A stretch of DNA of 64,000 nt from Marchantia polymorpha subsp. ruderalis (taxonomy: Eukaryota; Streptophyta; Marchantiopsida; Marchantiales; Marchantiaceae), in NCBI GenBank assembly GCA_037833965.1, contig AP031355.1, positions 12,053,501 through 12,117,500 of the forward strand, read 5' to 3'. The position numbers and the translations under genes are program-made. Shown here in pieces: positions 23,167 to 36,502 of this stretch (its first letter is position 1; each line of letters begins with the position of its first letter). The notes beneath the pieces were generated by a model. It did not search any database. It saw only the letters and a program-made list of their open reading frames with translations, and was not told where the DNA came from.

Positions 23167-26100
23167 TTCTTGTCCGTGAGATTGGAAATATGATTTATGA
23201 ATTAAGATTTTAACAAGAGTTCATGATAATATTTGTCTCCTTCGGGAGTGGGGTCGTTGGGTCTGAACGGTCCGGCGACTGCGGCCCTTCTGTTGGCCCA
23301 GATCTCGGCCTTTTGCTGTTTCGTTCACCTTTCGGGAGTGTTCGACTGTCCGTGCTGCCTTCACGTCCTCAGCCGCTGCCGTAGCTGTGTGCCATTTTGC
23401 CCAAAAGCGCACTCTCACGTGAACACACGGACTCTAAAAGCGGGGCGGTGGTCCCAGACAAGAACCTCCTGCGGCGCCGGAGCTTGGCGCTAGTGCCGCA
23501 TCCGTCAGGCTCGACCCGTGCCCAATTTCAGCCTATGAGGATTGAGTTTGTGGTTGAGCCAGATAGCATCTGTAGCTCTGATATCAGTGCTCATGGCCAG
23601 GTCCCTTGTCTCCCTGCGCCACTATCACAGCCACTAACTAGCCTTCCAAAAGAAACTGTAGTATTGACCACAAGTTTCTGCTACTGGACACTGCAGTAGA
23701 GCAGTGATTCTATGGGACCGGTCACCAATGGCACAGCTTTCTGTCTGGAGTACTTGGCTGGTGTAAATAATTTTGTGCTAACCAACATTTCAGCTTCCTT
23801 GAATAGTATCTAAAAGGTTGATTAGGCCTTTGTGAAACTCATGTTTTATTGGCGGACTGATCGAGGTTCATTCTACTTGAACTCGACAGGAGTGCCAGCC
23901 TTTTCTGGACTGGAGCAGAGGCAGTTGTTTAATTCTACTTCCCCTGCGACTCGAGACTGAGGAGTTCTGAGGACTGCGGGCATCCATATCAACAGCAGAT
24001 GGGAGGTGTCGAGACAGGTCACCTTCGTGCATAGGAAAAAAGCTGCACTCCTTTGGTTTCTTCGCATCCAACAGCAATCAATTCCTTCACTCGATCTTAG
24101 TGCACTCCGACATATTGGCGACAGCTCGAGTCTGCCTTCACTTGCAAGTTGAGTTGTTCAGGAGAGTGAGCCGTTCCGAATATCGGAAGATGGATGGGTC
24201 CTCCGTTAGTGTTCAGTTCTGTAGCCCTATAATCATAGTTGGTGTGGCTTTGTCTCCATTCTGCGCTCTCCGTCAATTTTTCTCACCGTTTTGTCATTGC
24301 CTTCACTAGTGCTATTTGACTTAGTCACTGAAGCTTGATGAATTCGGTTGGACAGATAGTTGGTATCATAAACTCTTGTGTCCAATACTTTCTCTACCTT
24401 ATCTGAGTCGGTACAGAACAGATGCACTTTTCTTTATAGATCCAAATTACATCAGATACAATCAATCTAATTTCTCTTAGTAAAGAGGAGTTCCGTGGAC
24501 AGTATTCGGTAGTTTAGAGAGCACTTGGAACGTGATGCTCGGGGAAAATGACCATCACCGACTCACTCTCTTAAAACTCAAAACTCAAAACTATATTTTA
24601 GAAAGATGAGCTCCATGTATCTTGCTTTAATCCATTTGGTGAACACAGAGCTCGATTGTGAAGGTTCATGGCAGGGCGATGAGGGACAACCTGACGTCGT
24701 CCTTGTCTCTCCACATGGAAGATTCATTAAGCATTCGCACGGACCGTCTTTTCATGTCCACCCCATCGAAGTCGGAAGCTGTGGATGGTTTAGGAAGAGA
24801 GTGAAAAAAGCGAGGAAGTCGGTGGCCGAACAAACCTCGACCCCAAAGTGTGTGCCCTTCCCTTGGCCTCAACCGAAAAACCCCATATTCGTACGCATTC
24901 TCTCCCCTGCGGCTTACGTTAGCTCCATGAAGGAGCATCCAGCACCTATGAAGGAGCCAGTGCATGAGCCCGATCCCACTTAAGTGCATTCTGGAAGTTG
25001 GAAAGCAAGAGCAGGTGATGTAATTGCTTTGGGCTTCAGACTTGACAGAGCCACACTTAGCAAAGCTGTCTAGTACGGGTGAGGAATATGTGCAAAGTAT
25101 AATCCGATACTCGGTGGAAGATTCAATGGCAGACACGAGGTCGAGGTGGAGATACAGAGAGCACTGTACGATTGATTGTCTCAGAAGCTACCGCTAAGTG
25201 GCATTCCCAAAAGCCTGTGGTGGCAGACGAGGATGGACCTGCACACACTGAACGTTCCGCCACAATATTCATAGTTCGTAGAAAAGAATAAATCAGACTA
25301 GCATAACAGCTATCACACGAGCTGATACGTAAGAGTTAAGAGGTGACAGTGACCAGCGTAAAGGAAGGACACGATCTCATCAAATGCTCGCGAGCTGAGC
25401 TCGTGAGAAATGTCGTCTCATGATTGAAATTACCTAAGAGGTGCTCGTGAGCAGAGGAGAGGAAATTATTCTACCGCACAGTAATGTAATATGCTTCTCG
25501 TGATTACAACAAGTGGTGAACCCAAAGGAGAGCGCTGTTAACATTCTGAATCAATAACTTCTCCCGATAACAAGTGTGTGATCTCCACAAAGTCCTTCGG
25601 TGCTTAGTCCCTCAAAGTGTTCCAAGCTCTTCTATACCCGCTTCGTTTGGCACGCTTCCCTACGTATTTCCAGATGGCCAAAGAAAGCCATCCCTTCTGA
25701 GTCTAGGCCTGAGGGTCTTGGGAGGCACTGTGGAGGTACAGTACAGTAGCTAGAAAGATGAAATACATGACTCTACTGTACCGTCAGTTGGCAGAGATTC
25801 GTCAGAAGTAAATACTGAGCTCAAGCATCACGAACAACGTAATGATGGTAGAGAACCGGAACTGAGCTGGACTGCTGAAACGTGACTGGGATTCTTGGAG
25901 AATTATTATCATGTGCTAGAACCCCCTGCTGGGCTCTGACTGTAATAGACGACAGTTAGAACAACACTCATGCGAATATCTTATGTTGTCATTTTCGGCA
26001 GGCCTCTAGACAAAGCCATATCAGAATGTACCCAGTAATCTAGCAAAAAGGATGGGAAGACCCGTCAAGTCGTACACGAATGAAACCAAAGGGGTGGGAA

Positions 26101-26302
26101 AAAGTCATTCCAGAGCAAGGGCTCTTCAGGCAACAATGATTACGGATGACGGTCACTTCAGAACCAGAGTCACTAAACCGAGGAACATGGAGGAAGTTTT
26201 CAACCTCACGACTTTCTCTGAATCACTTCCGCCTTCGCTTCCTCGAGTTACAGTTCAAGTCGGGGACTCCCAAGAGCATTACAGCAGCTGAGGATAAGAG
26301 CA

Positions 26303-26356
26303 GTTGGACTTAAGGCTTAAGTCCAACTTAGTGGGCTTAAGTCTTAAGCCCACTAA
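26303..26356. repeat. Two back-to-back palindromes sharing a CTTAAG core
   Basis: 26303-26327 has 12-bp arms (GTTGGACTTAAG) around a single G. 26328-26356, directly adjacent, has 14-bp arms (TTAGTGGGCTTAAG) around a single T. Both are perfect, and together they account for all 54 bases. Confidence 0.95.
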
Positions 26357-27562
26357 AGGTGGGTCCGGTCTTACACAGCTTCGGTTAAAAGTACTCCAGT
26401 GAAGTCCGCCCATCGAGATCGAAGTAGCAGAAGTGACTTCTGAAGTCCAGCTTTGGCTCCTCGTTTCTGGTATGCTTACTGCTGGTAGACTGACAGATAT
26501 GTAGGAATAATTCTTCTGGTGAGAACAACAGGCCCGCTCTAGCACAAGAGAGACTCTGTCTTATTGGGAGGAGAGCAGATAATGAAGCATATAATACCTC
26601 TGAAGAAATGATTTAATCACGTAGAGCGACGACGCTTCATCTCAAAAGATGTCATGCACAAGCGAGGATGACCACTAACGGTTGGATTAGGCCTTGCATA
26701 CAGATGTCACCAGGAACTCAGAGAAATGGTGTCACGGAAGTCAGTTGAGAGGCAGATGCAGCCATGAAAGCCTGTTGATTTCTTGACTGCCTGTGACACC
26801 AGACGTAAGGAATCCGGTAGTTCTCTGAAACATTCCGAACGTGAAAGCTTCAAAAAACTAGAAAGGGAATTTGTGAGCCTCTAGGACCAACGGTGAGGGA
26901 AAGAATGTACAGAAGAAAGGTCAAGGTCCATGAAAAGTGGTGATTGACTCTCGGACGAGAAGAGGAGAGGCTGAAAAATGGGCCGGTGGTCCCGGAGCCG
27001 TGTAAATATAGTTTGTCCGACACAGAGAACGAAATATACTTTTGGCTGCGAAAGAGAGCTCCTTCCTCTGAAGACACTGAAGATGCAATCCAATCAAGAT
27101 GCATAGAAGCGCAAAGGGTGATGGGAGCCAACGGATCGTCACGCAATTTTGTACAAGCATCGGATGGTTACGTGAATTTCAATGACATTTGTTTCAGACT
27201 GTAGAACGAAAAATGATTTGCTGCCATCGGTGGCATGCCTCCATGGAAAGAAGCTCCAACAAGATGCGGTATTATGTGTGTACAAGCAGCACCTCCTGGT
27301 TAATATGCGACAGCTCCTGTTTCCCGTCACAAGCAGTGGGACGCAATCTTGTGGTGGGTCCGCTCGTGAACCTTCACATTAATAGGATCTCATATGTCGT
27401 GCATGACATCACATGGGCCCGCTTTGCTCGATATTGGTGCGGCAACGTTCGTTCCTTTCGCCGCTTTTAGCGGCCTCTAATTTAATGTACACTCTTCGGT
27501 CACGTCTGATCCACAAGCTACACATTACACCAACACGCATAGCGTCGAAAAACTTAGGGCCT

Positions 27563-27678
27563 TACCACACTACCGGCAGCCGGCACCAAGCTCCTGGCTA
27601 TAAGAAAACCAAGTTTTCGTAGGCCTAAGTTGGCCAGCTGGAGAGAATTCCATAACCTCTACCACACTACCGGTAGTG
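27563..27678. repeat. Dispersed 17-bp repeat ending in a 14-bp palindrome
   Basis: TACCACACTACCGGCAG near 27563 recurs with one change near 27660, about 98 bp later. In the second copy the change creates the perfect palindrome CACTACCGGTAGTG (27665-27678). Confidence 0.7.
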
Positions 27679-30600
27679 CCTTTGGAGTGAAAAGGGAAAA
27701 ATATGTCTACTAATTGCAACGCAGCGATGAGAAGTCTTTGGAAGAGTAACCCAGGAAGGCGCGAAAGTACACGTGGAGTCTATATATTCCGGAAAAACCG
27801 GATTTCAGTCGGAAGTGCCTGGTAGTTTTGAGAAGTCGATTTCTTTGCCACCTAGGATATATCAAATTGCCGCTCCCTCCCGTGTGGTAAAGGGGGAACC
27901 TCGGGTGCCAATAACAAGCGAGGATTAGCTGCCGCTGCGGGTCGTGTGGTTTGGCCCTTACCTGTACTTCAGGCTTTGTACCAACCTGACGAAGTCTCAA
28001 CTTGGCACGAAAGCACCGAAGAACTCTTCTCTGAATAGGGTCGGGTAAACAGATATAGAGTACGCGGATGGCTTTAGCTTGGAACATGAACAAAAATGGA
28101 CGCACCGAAATCACTATGATTGAAAGACAGAAATTTCACACTGCTCCTAATTCTTACTGCAAGAATGTGTAAACACGAAATTGTATACTTCTCATCTTTA
28201 TTCATCACAACAAGAAAACCCTCTCCTTGTACTCAAACAAACGTACTTACAGCCTGGATTGAATCCTTCTCGCGAGTCAGAATGTATGTAACGTAGACAT
28301 AAGGCCGACTAGCTACCTGTCTCATCTTCACTTGTTGTTGCATCGGGATGTTTGAGGCTTCCTCAGAATGATAAAGATAGTCCTCAGACATCATAAAAAT
28401 GTACTTTGCTGCACTACTCTCATTGCATGCTCATCGCTAAGCTTATAAATACATACATCAATTACCTTCAACTATATTCCAGTGCACATCCCAGTCCCTA
28501 GGGAAGGGAATGTGTCTGAGGTAAGTGATACGAATCTCTAAAGATATGTTTGATTTGAAAAGTATTGAAGTCATGGTAATAAAAGACTTCAGGCGAGAAC
28601 AAAATGCGAGTAGGATCATGAGGTAGTTTGTTCAAGGCACGCGAAGTTAAGAACTTGTTCTTACATGTGAAGCGCATCGACGGTCACTAATGCATCAAGT
28701 TCCGAGAGCAGCTGTTTGTCCTAAGCAGATCAACAGCTCAAGATGAACAACTGAAATTCGAGATTTTCATTCTCACTTCAGAAACGTAAAACTTTCTTGG
28801 CATCTTCCACACTTAACCCCAAAGACAAAAGATGCGTGCCTCAGAAGGAAGTCAATCTTTAGGAAGTACAATGCAGTCTAGATTGCATCACTTTTCAACC
28901 GCTTTCTGCCTCTTTAGGAGAAGTTTAAACCTCGAGTACATCGGGAGGGGGGAGATCAGGGACAAAAGAGCCAAAGGAGATGGAGGGAGAAGATTTCCAG
29001 TCTGCCCTAATCCATGCTTTTTGAGGAAGATAATTTGGAAAACTGAACTTTTCCTAGAGCAGATTCGCTAAGCCAAAAAGTATATCGTGAATCGCCACAG
29101 AAAATGGAGATGTTATCAGTTCATCCAAGTGTAGCATGCAGCCTAAGTCCTGTCCAGAAGATTATATAAGAACAAATGTGGATACTAATGTAGTAGTCGA
29201 GCGTAAGATTTGACGTCTCCTGTTCTGTCACGCCGAGAACCTCAAGCACCATCTATCAATGGCGCCCGCCGCCAAGCCTGGTATGATTTCGCTCCTCCAC
29301 CCGATGAGTTGAAGTGGACAACTGTACCGGTATCAGGTGCTCCCACAACCACGTGTTCCCCACGGGGGATCTCAATTGAACTGACTACAAAACCGTGTTC
29401 ATGTCCTCACGGTGGCCCCGCAAGGAGGGGCGTTGTAGATTGCTTCGCAGTTCGAGCTGAGGATAGATGTTGATCTGCCATGGTCCCGGGGAAGTGTACA
29501 GCACTGTACGCAGAGCTCTACTTACTGCGTCCGGAGTCCAACTGCGTTCCCAAGTCTAGAGCGTTACATAGTACCACCGCAGGCTGCCAGAGTGGGTGAC
29601 CGCTAACTTTAGGTATGAAAAGTGAATTACCAATGACACCTTTCTTTTCGCCATTTTACCAACCCGTTGGTGTGTACGGCGGCAGCTTTATATCCAACAA
29701 TCTCCATCATTCGCGGGGGCCTTCCAAAGTTTCATATGGTTTGCGGCCTCTTTCACTTGCCGAGGGTCAGCCTCGTTTGCTATTTATTTTCTTCTTCCCC
29801 GGACAGGTCGATTTCCACAGACCGAGGACTTATTCAACGTCGACATCGTAGGACAAGCAGCGATGGTACGACTTGATGCAAACGTTGACAATTCGCTGTG
29901 CTGGCCAACCCTTTGCTAACACCGATAGTAAGAACTCACTGTCACTCTCCCTCTCTTACATAAATTTTCAGCTGATTGGGCTGTTCAACATCAGGTACTC
30001 AGAACCGCGATCAGGGGCAACTCAACGTCTTCGAAGTACTGTCCACATGAAAGACGCCACCGAAGGTATCTCCTAGGTGTGCACGGATTACCAAGAGGGT
30101 GAAGCAGATTCAGCTACTGTAAAAATGATTGATCCTTGCCATAGCTTGCACAATTGTGTCACCAGGCGAGAGAATTATGGCATTGTCTGGATGTAGAGGT
30201 AAACTTAACAAAGGCGCATCATCAGCTGACTTATGTTCCCCTTTCGCAACCCACTTCCTAGCCTCACCGTGACTCGCTGAAGAGAAAAACCTTCTTCGAT
30301 TCTTACTCAGTCAGAATGCTTGTGGTCAGCGTGGGGCTCTGAGATCAGAGCAGAGGACAAATAAGATCAGCCTAAGCTCCAGAGCCAACACTTCCATGTT
30401 GTAGACAAAACTTTATTGTCAAAAAATATCACCAATCAGAGTTCATATACAAAGCATCACCTTGGTACTACGAGACCAGCTAAGACCATCAAAGGGCCCG
30501 CACTGCAATGTTGTTCGCGATCTACAAAGGTATGTTCAGTCTGCATATCGGACTAGATCTCAATTCCCAGTCTTCTATCTAATCGGTAATAGTAACGTGA

Positions 30601-30846
30601 AATTATACAATACACAAAACTCGGCTTCCTGTGAGACTAAAGTATATACACTGCCTGGAAACTGGACGAAGATGTCTCACACCCTGCCGCCCTACTATGT
30701 ACACATGCATTTGGCACATCTGATTCCTGCGGCGTCAGAGCTTGGCGAGTGAGGGAAATGCCGCGGAAGCTAGATGAGACCAGAAAATGGTGTTAACAAT
30801 TAGACAGGGCGCCTAGAGAGAATTCTCAACCTGCATATCGGTCTAT

Positions 30847-31074
30847 TTACAAAAGAAAGAAGATTTTGGGAGGACAAGCTCGATTGCCATCGTACTCCTT
30901 CGCGAACTTCTGCTTGAGTTTCTTTAGTTCCCGCTTCAAGTCCTTCTCGCCCTCGATTCTCTCAGGAGGATCCGGACTGCTCAGTTTCCGCTTGCAATCC
31001 GACTCTCCTCTCCGCTTGATCGGAGGTGAACTCTTCAATTCGCACTCAGAAGCCATTTGTATGGCTTCCACCAT
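30847..31074 (-). CDS. Possible small basic protein, uncharacterised
   Basis: A 75-residue frame starts at the ATG at 31074 (MVEAIQMASECEL) and stops at 30847. The frame stays open upstream to about 31215 but without an ATG. It is rich in Lys, Arg and Glu and ends in a predicted helix (KDLKRELKKLKQKFAKE) followed by PPKIFFLL. No family recognised. About 900-1000 bp upstream is a minus-strand TATA box and a CT-rich leader, so a transcript probably crosses it. It may instead be one exon of a longer gene, or untranslated sequence. Confidence 0.25.
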   Translation of the reverse strand: MVEAIQMASECELKSSPPIKRRGESDCKRKLSSPDPPERIEGEKDLKRELKKLKQKFAKEYDGNRACPPKIFFLL

Positions 31075-34000
31075 GTCGTCCACCTCCAGCCTCACACCCA
31101 CGTAATTACCCCGCTTCTTTCCTCTAGGGTTGCACACTACTTCTCCTTTCCTCGCCCCGAAGCGTTTCCGAACGCCTATAGCCCGCTCGGTCTCCAGCGC
31201 TACCCGAGCGCACACGCCTCACACCTCTCAATTTCTCAAAAACCCCCCCTCCACCTCCCCAATTGCCCGTCCGCGCCACAAAACCCCGACCTCTTAAATC
31301 ACATGTCCCTCTCGCTCGCGTCTACTCTCCTGCAATCGATCACTCCCACCCTCTGGTCAAGCCCAATTCACCTCGACACCACGCGACACAGCCCAGCCAA
31401 ACCGGACCCGACTCAACCCAAACCCTGCCGTCGTCCACTTGTACAAATCGCTGGTTTCTGCGACTCGCCTCTTGCCTCTCCTCTCCTCGCTCTCTGTCTC
31501 CCCAGCGAAGAGCAATGACAATGACATCAAAGCAGAGCAAAACCCAGCAAAACGCCCACAGCTGCCTCACTCCCGGTCACGCCAAGAGACGCAGGCCCAA
31601 TCGGCGCACAAAAAGAGGATCAATGAGAGCAATTTCGCACTGAGAGATGCGATCGATTGGTCGACGAGAGCATCGACGAAAGCGCCCGCTGCTTCTGCCC
31701 AGACGGTGCGAATGCAGGCCCAAGTCCGAAAACGCAGCCACAACAGAGCACGGTGCTGATACACCGAGGAAAGCACAGCCAATCCCACCCTACCCAACCC
31801 AAGGCCAGCCCCAGCCTGAGCCAAGCCAAGCCAAGCAAAAGCAAAAGCAGAGCAGAGCACCGCGAGAGGAGACCGATTGCACCGCCGCGAGAGGAAGAGC
31901 GCGATCTCTACCAAGTGCCGAGGCAATTGCAAGGCGAGGCGAGACAGAGGAGGCAGAGCAGAGCAGAGAGCAGAGAGTGGATGCGGGAGAGAGAGAGGGC
32001 GAGAGGCAGGCTCGACACGGGAAGGGAAGGGAGACGAAAGGAAAGAAGGGCTCGAGGTAGAGAGAGCGTAGACTAGCCTCGCCCATGCGTTTCTTTATAG
32101 CGGCTGGCAAAAGGCGCCCCGCGCCTCTCCGCTAAATAATGACGTCGCCTTTCCCGGCGCACCGTGCCCAATGAAAAGCTACGCTCCTAGGCGCTCTGAA
32201 TGACGACCACGACGTCGTCGCGACGAGGCTGCTAGCCTCGGGCGCCCGGGACCGTAACTTTGCCAGCCCCACTGGGCTGTGTTGGAGCTTGTAAGTCTGA
32301 CGTGTACGGACCCTTCGGCTTGCCACGTGGATTTTCACACAGTTTGTTCCTGATTAATGCCCCTGGGGTTCGGTCCCTTGGCAATCTGCTTGCACGCAAA
32401 CGGATGGACGGATGGACGGACGGGCGGACTGACGGCGAGCTTTGCATCCATTCCTATGCTCACACTTCGGGCTCTTCGCTTTCTTGCAAAGAAAGTACAG
32501 TACACTTTCCGTTATGCAGGAGCGCCTTCTTTTGGCTCAAGTTGTGTTGTTCTGCTGTGCTCCCTCATTCGTTGTGTTTATTCGGTCGCCAGTTGTGGAT
32601 TGGCGTGTGGCGACTGGTTTCTTCTGCAACCGATTCACATTATCGCCTCCGACGGGTGAATTGACAATGACGAAAGAGAAAAATAACATGGATAATTTTT
32701 ATCCTCTGATGGTTGCGGATATCTATGAAGTTGTTTCGGATAACTGGAATAAATTATAACCTTTGGGATAGAAAGCATTTTGTGGTTTTCGCATGTACTT
32801 CATCTGATGTATTCGCTTCAAGTTTCTCTGCATTGAGGTAAAAATTGCTTTCCACTTCGGCGTGCTTCTTCTAACACCTCACCCGTTGAGAAAAAACTTT
32901 GAACACGATGGGTATACCCATCTCATCTCATGGGTTCACAAACTTTCAACACAAACATTGGATCCAATGATGAATGAAAACTAGATCTCTCTGAGCGTGT
33001 CAGCCATCAAACAGCCAACACCAACCTCACGTTGGGGCTAGGCCTTTGGATTAGGTTCATTCCTTGCTTGGCTTGATGGGTTTTTCCCATCGTTTTCTAT
33101 ATCTGATTGACCTCCCTCACCTCACATCTTTTCTCATTCACTTTTTCACAAAACTCCACTGTGATTTCCATTCCTTTCAAAAGAAAACACCGAGGGGATT
33201 ACTAATTAGAGTCCAAATCCATCCCTTATCATATCGAAACATTTTCACTGTAAAATAGCACAATTACACATAAAAACTTCAATATCCTCTATGTTTATAG
33301 AAATATGAAAACTCTTATAAATTAAACAAGACTGTTCTATATAATTTATTTATTAAAAGCACTGTTACTTATTACGAGAGTTGTTACTTTAGAATCATGT
33401 CCGACAGAATGACGTATCTTACTAATCCACTCTAATGTCTATTTTTTAGAATACTATGATACATATTCTTAGGTTAAAATTTTTCAAAAGAAAATTTAAC
33501 TTTTTTTATCTGTAGCTTGCAATATTTATTATTTCAAAAATCATTGTATTATCTTGATATTCTGGCTATTTTTGTGCTCCCACAAGAAAAACATTAGAAT
33601 AACATAATCACAACATAAAAAATTATTCTACTGAGATAAAAAAGAGAGAGCTTTATGTTTAGAGGTGATTTTCTCAGATTTAATGATAGACTTTGTTCCC
33701 TTGATAGACACTAAACTTCATGAAAGCAATGTGTTGCAAACAGATTAATGATTAGGAAATAAAACCTAATACAGTCTAAAATTTAAATCGTTAAAGTAAT
33801 TCAATATAATCAAATTTCAATTTTTATGTCGTACTATCTTGAGAAAGTGAAATAAAATTTGTGTGTTTCGTAAATAGCCTCTTTAGTTAAAATTTGAATA
33901 TCATAATTTTTATAAATTTGGATGGTTGATTTCTGACCTGGTTATCAGATGAATAAATATCAAATAGTAAAAAATAATTTGGTAATTTAGGATAAAATCA

Positions 34001-36502
34001 TTCAGATAATTTTAGAGTGACTTGATCTCATGTGATAGATAAATTAACCAATTGAATAAACCATAAACTAATATAAACTAATTTTTTTTCTAACTGATTA
34101 GTTATATATGTTAAAAACGGTAATTTTTACTCTATCATTTAATATGATCATGAATCTTCCATTGTCTTGATCTCATTTTATACATTGAATGATGTTGTGA
34201 ATGAAGGACAGTCATAATGAAAATGGCATGGCAAAAAAAAACTGGCATGAAGCGTACAATGTGGAAGAAGAGAGCAAAATGATATTTAAGTTAAGTAGGT
34301 GCTGAAAGAACGAATATCCTTCTATATTATGACTAAGCTGTATGTCGTCATTAGAGGTGACAAGAGCATACAAGAGAAGTCAGACATATCAATATAAATT
34401 CATACATGTTGCTTATGAATCTAGGATTGGTGGAAAAGGTAATTTGCTCAGCACCAAAGTCTCTCGATTTAAACATATTAATGCAAATACTAAAATTCTA
34501 TAAAGCCAATCTTTATCTTGTTTTAATCCAGACTTACTTAGAGAATGTGCACAGATCTCGACCTAGGTCGTTGTACTCCACTAAGATCAAAAGATTTGAG
34601 TCTTGAACCTCATGCATCCCAAGTAATTCAATCGAAAGCTGACTGGGACTAGAATGATGTTGAAGCACGTTGGGTTGAATTATGAACTCCTAGTCGGGAT
34701 AACAAAAGTACAAAATCTTTTAGAACTGTAAGTTTGAAATTACAGTGATTATTAAGGTACATAAACAAGTGAAAAGAAGCAGAACCTTATTTTTGATACA
34801 CATTAAGTACATTAAGACTACCGGGTTGCCCACAAGTTTTCATATCTTAATTGGGCTGATGAAGGTTTACGTCGAATATTAGGACCATACGATTTGAAGT
34901 AATTATAAATTATAACATGCTGTTTGTGTGATGCAATAAGGAGATCACTGATGAATGCACGCATATGAATTTAGATTACAATTAAATGAAAGACTATTAA
35001 GTTCCACAACGACCAATCAGATTACTTGCTGCTGCCAAGAGGAATGGAGAGCTACAGTACTAAGAAGATGAGCTGGTATACTAGAGATGCGAATGTTATT
35101 AGCTGAGATTTCAGAGAGCTCATTATGATATTGTATGGTTTGATAATATATTAATAACTGGCAGTGCATTTGGGTGCACAAGCGCGGCAAATATACCCTA
35201 TTGTAAACCTATAGGTAGTGTGCACATGTATTGGATGAAACATCCCTCTTCTAGCTGGGGATGTGGATTGGAAATAAAATTGGTCTCAAAGATGTTATCT
35301 TGTGCTAGTTATCATGACATAGGGGTGTCTAACTCTTAGCCATGTAACCGGGAGTAGAAGAAGGGCTTCGTAATATAAAACAATGGGAGACAAGAGTGTT
35401 GTCACTCTTTGTTTATGTAAATTGGTATTGGAGCTCATCTAGTAACTCCGGATCTGATGAGTATCAACTTGGAGATATTTCTTATGTATCAAGCCAATCA
35501 AACACAAGACATGAACAATTTTAAGTGTAAATTATTCTACTCATGACAATATTAGTTAATTAAGACTGTCAGAATAAGTGTTCGAAGTTCCTTGCAATGT
35601 GGGTGTGTGGACGGTCAAACTATCCTCATACCAACAGAATTAAAGGTGTTTGTCGGATATAAGATATTTCGACTGCTTTTGGATACCCTTTCGGTTTCAT
35701 CTATGTACATCTTTTGCTAGGGACTTCTCGTCCTTTTTGCAATCCTAGATGCTGTGATAGATTAGAAGGACAAATTGCCTCGAGGTTCAGAAGACTAAGT
35801 ACATCCAATTTCCTCTACTCAAAACTTTAATTCACCAAAATTTGCGCTCCCAAAGTTCACATCTTTTAATCTTTATTCATCTACGGAGCGTAATTTAAAC
35901 CCACATTTCCCTTTTTTTAAGAAATGGGACAATTGGGATTGGAATCGCTTGACCAGGTCGAAAGTCATCCTACAACATAATAAAATACCTCATTTCAAAG
36001 CTAAGCCCAAAAGGGGGTTTAACGATTTCGATGACCAGTGAACGATGATGTCGTCAAAACCACGACGGTGCAGAAGTCAAGGAGGGTCTCCGCATTGCAT
36101 GCTTTCTTCCCCTTTTCCTAGGAGGAGGACGAGAATCGAGACCAGGTCAAACCAGAGGGCAAACAATGGAGGCAGTACAGGTTGAAAGCATGCCTCCTCG
36201 GACATAGAAGAATGTCAGACAAATTTAGGAAGAAGAGGGCAGCGAGTCAGGCCATTACAGGTTTTTGTCACCCGGGCACGTTTGAACACTGTCACAGGCG
36301 TGAAGTTGCTTCGGAAGCAGAAGCGTGTACAAACAGAGCAGAGCAGAGCATTGAATTCAGGCGATTGCAGCAGTTTTGAAACCAGGGATGGAGGACAAGG
36401 TTTGAGTGATTTATTGGAGTCACTCGTATTAGAGGTTGTGGAATGGGGATTATCGGCAGGTGAGAGAGAAGATTTTGCGAGAGGAAGGGCGGGAGGGAGA
36501 GG
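31075..36502. other. Promoter-like region and AT-rich island
   Basis: 31215-32100 is CT-rich on the minus strand and looks like a long 5' leader below the TATA box at 32093-32099. 32401-32433 is a short run of GGAC/GGAT units. About 33260-35900 is AT-rich with no coding frame, except for a possible remnant of a retroelement primer-binding site near 35423. 35900-36502 is the presumed promoter of the next plus-strand gene. Confidence 0.5.
32093..32099 (-). promoter_or_regulatory. TATA box (TATAAAG) of a minus-strand transcription unit
   Basis: On the minus strand the sequence reads GCTATAAAGAAACGC, followed within about 30-100 bp by a CT-rich tract (repeated TCTC) of the type common just below plant start sites. 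The coding part of the unit is uncertain. Confidence 0.5.

Larger units (their letters stand above)
23167..30846. other. 7.7 kb gene-poor region
   Basis: No gene can be named. Open frames exist but none has recognisable sequence. The longest are 24606-24983 (+, 125 codons, with a basic patch FRKRVKKARKS) and 24666-25136 (-), which overlap each other, so at most one is real. An exon-like minus segment ends at a good donor near 27960 (CAG then GTAAGG). Notable non-coding structures are the double palindrome at 26303-26356 and the CCGG-centred palindrome at 27665-27678. Confidence 0.5.

Noticed and set aside
31567..32110. Several overlapping frames on both strands in the CT-rich leader
   Set aside because: Low-complexity composition keeps all frames open; no start context or domain supports translation.
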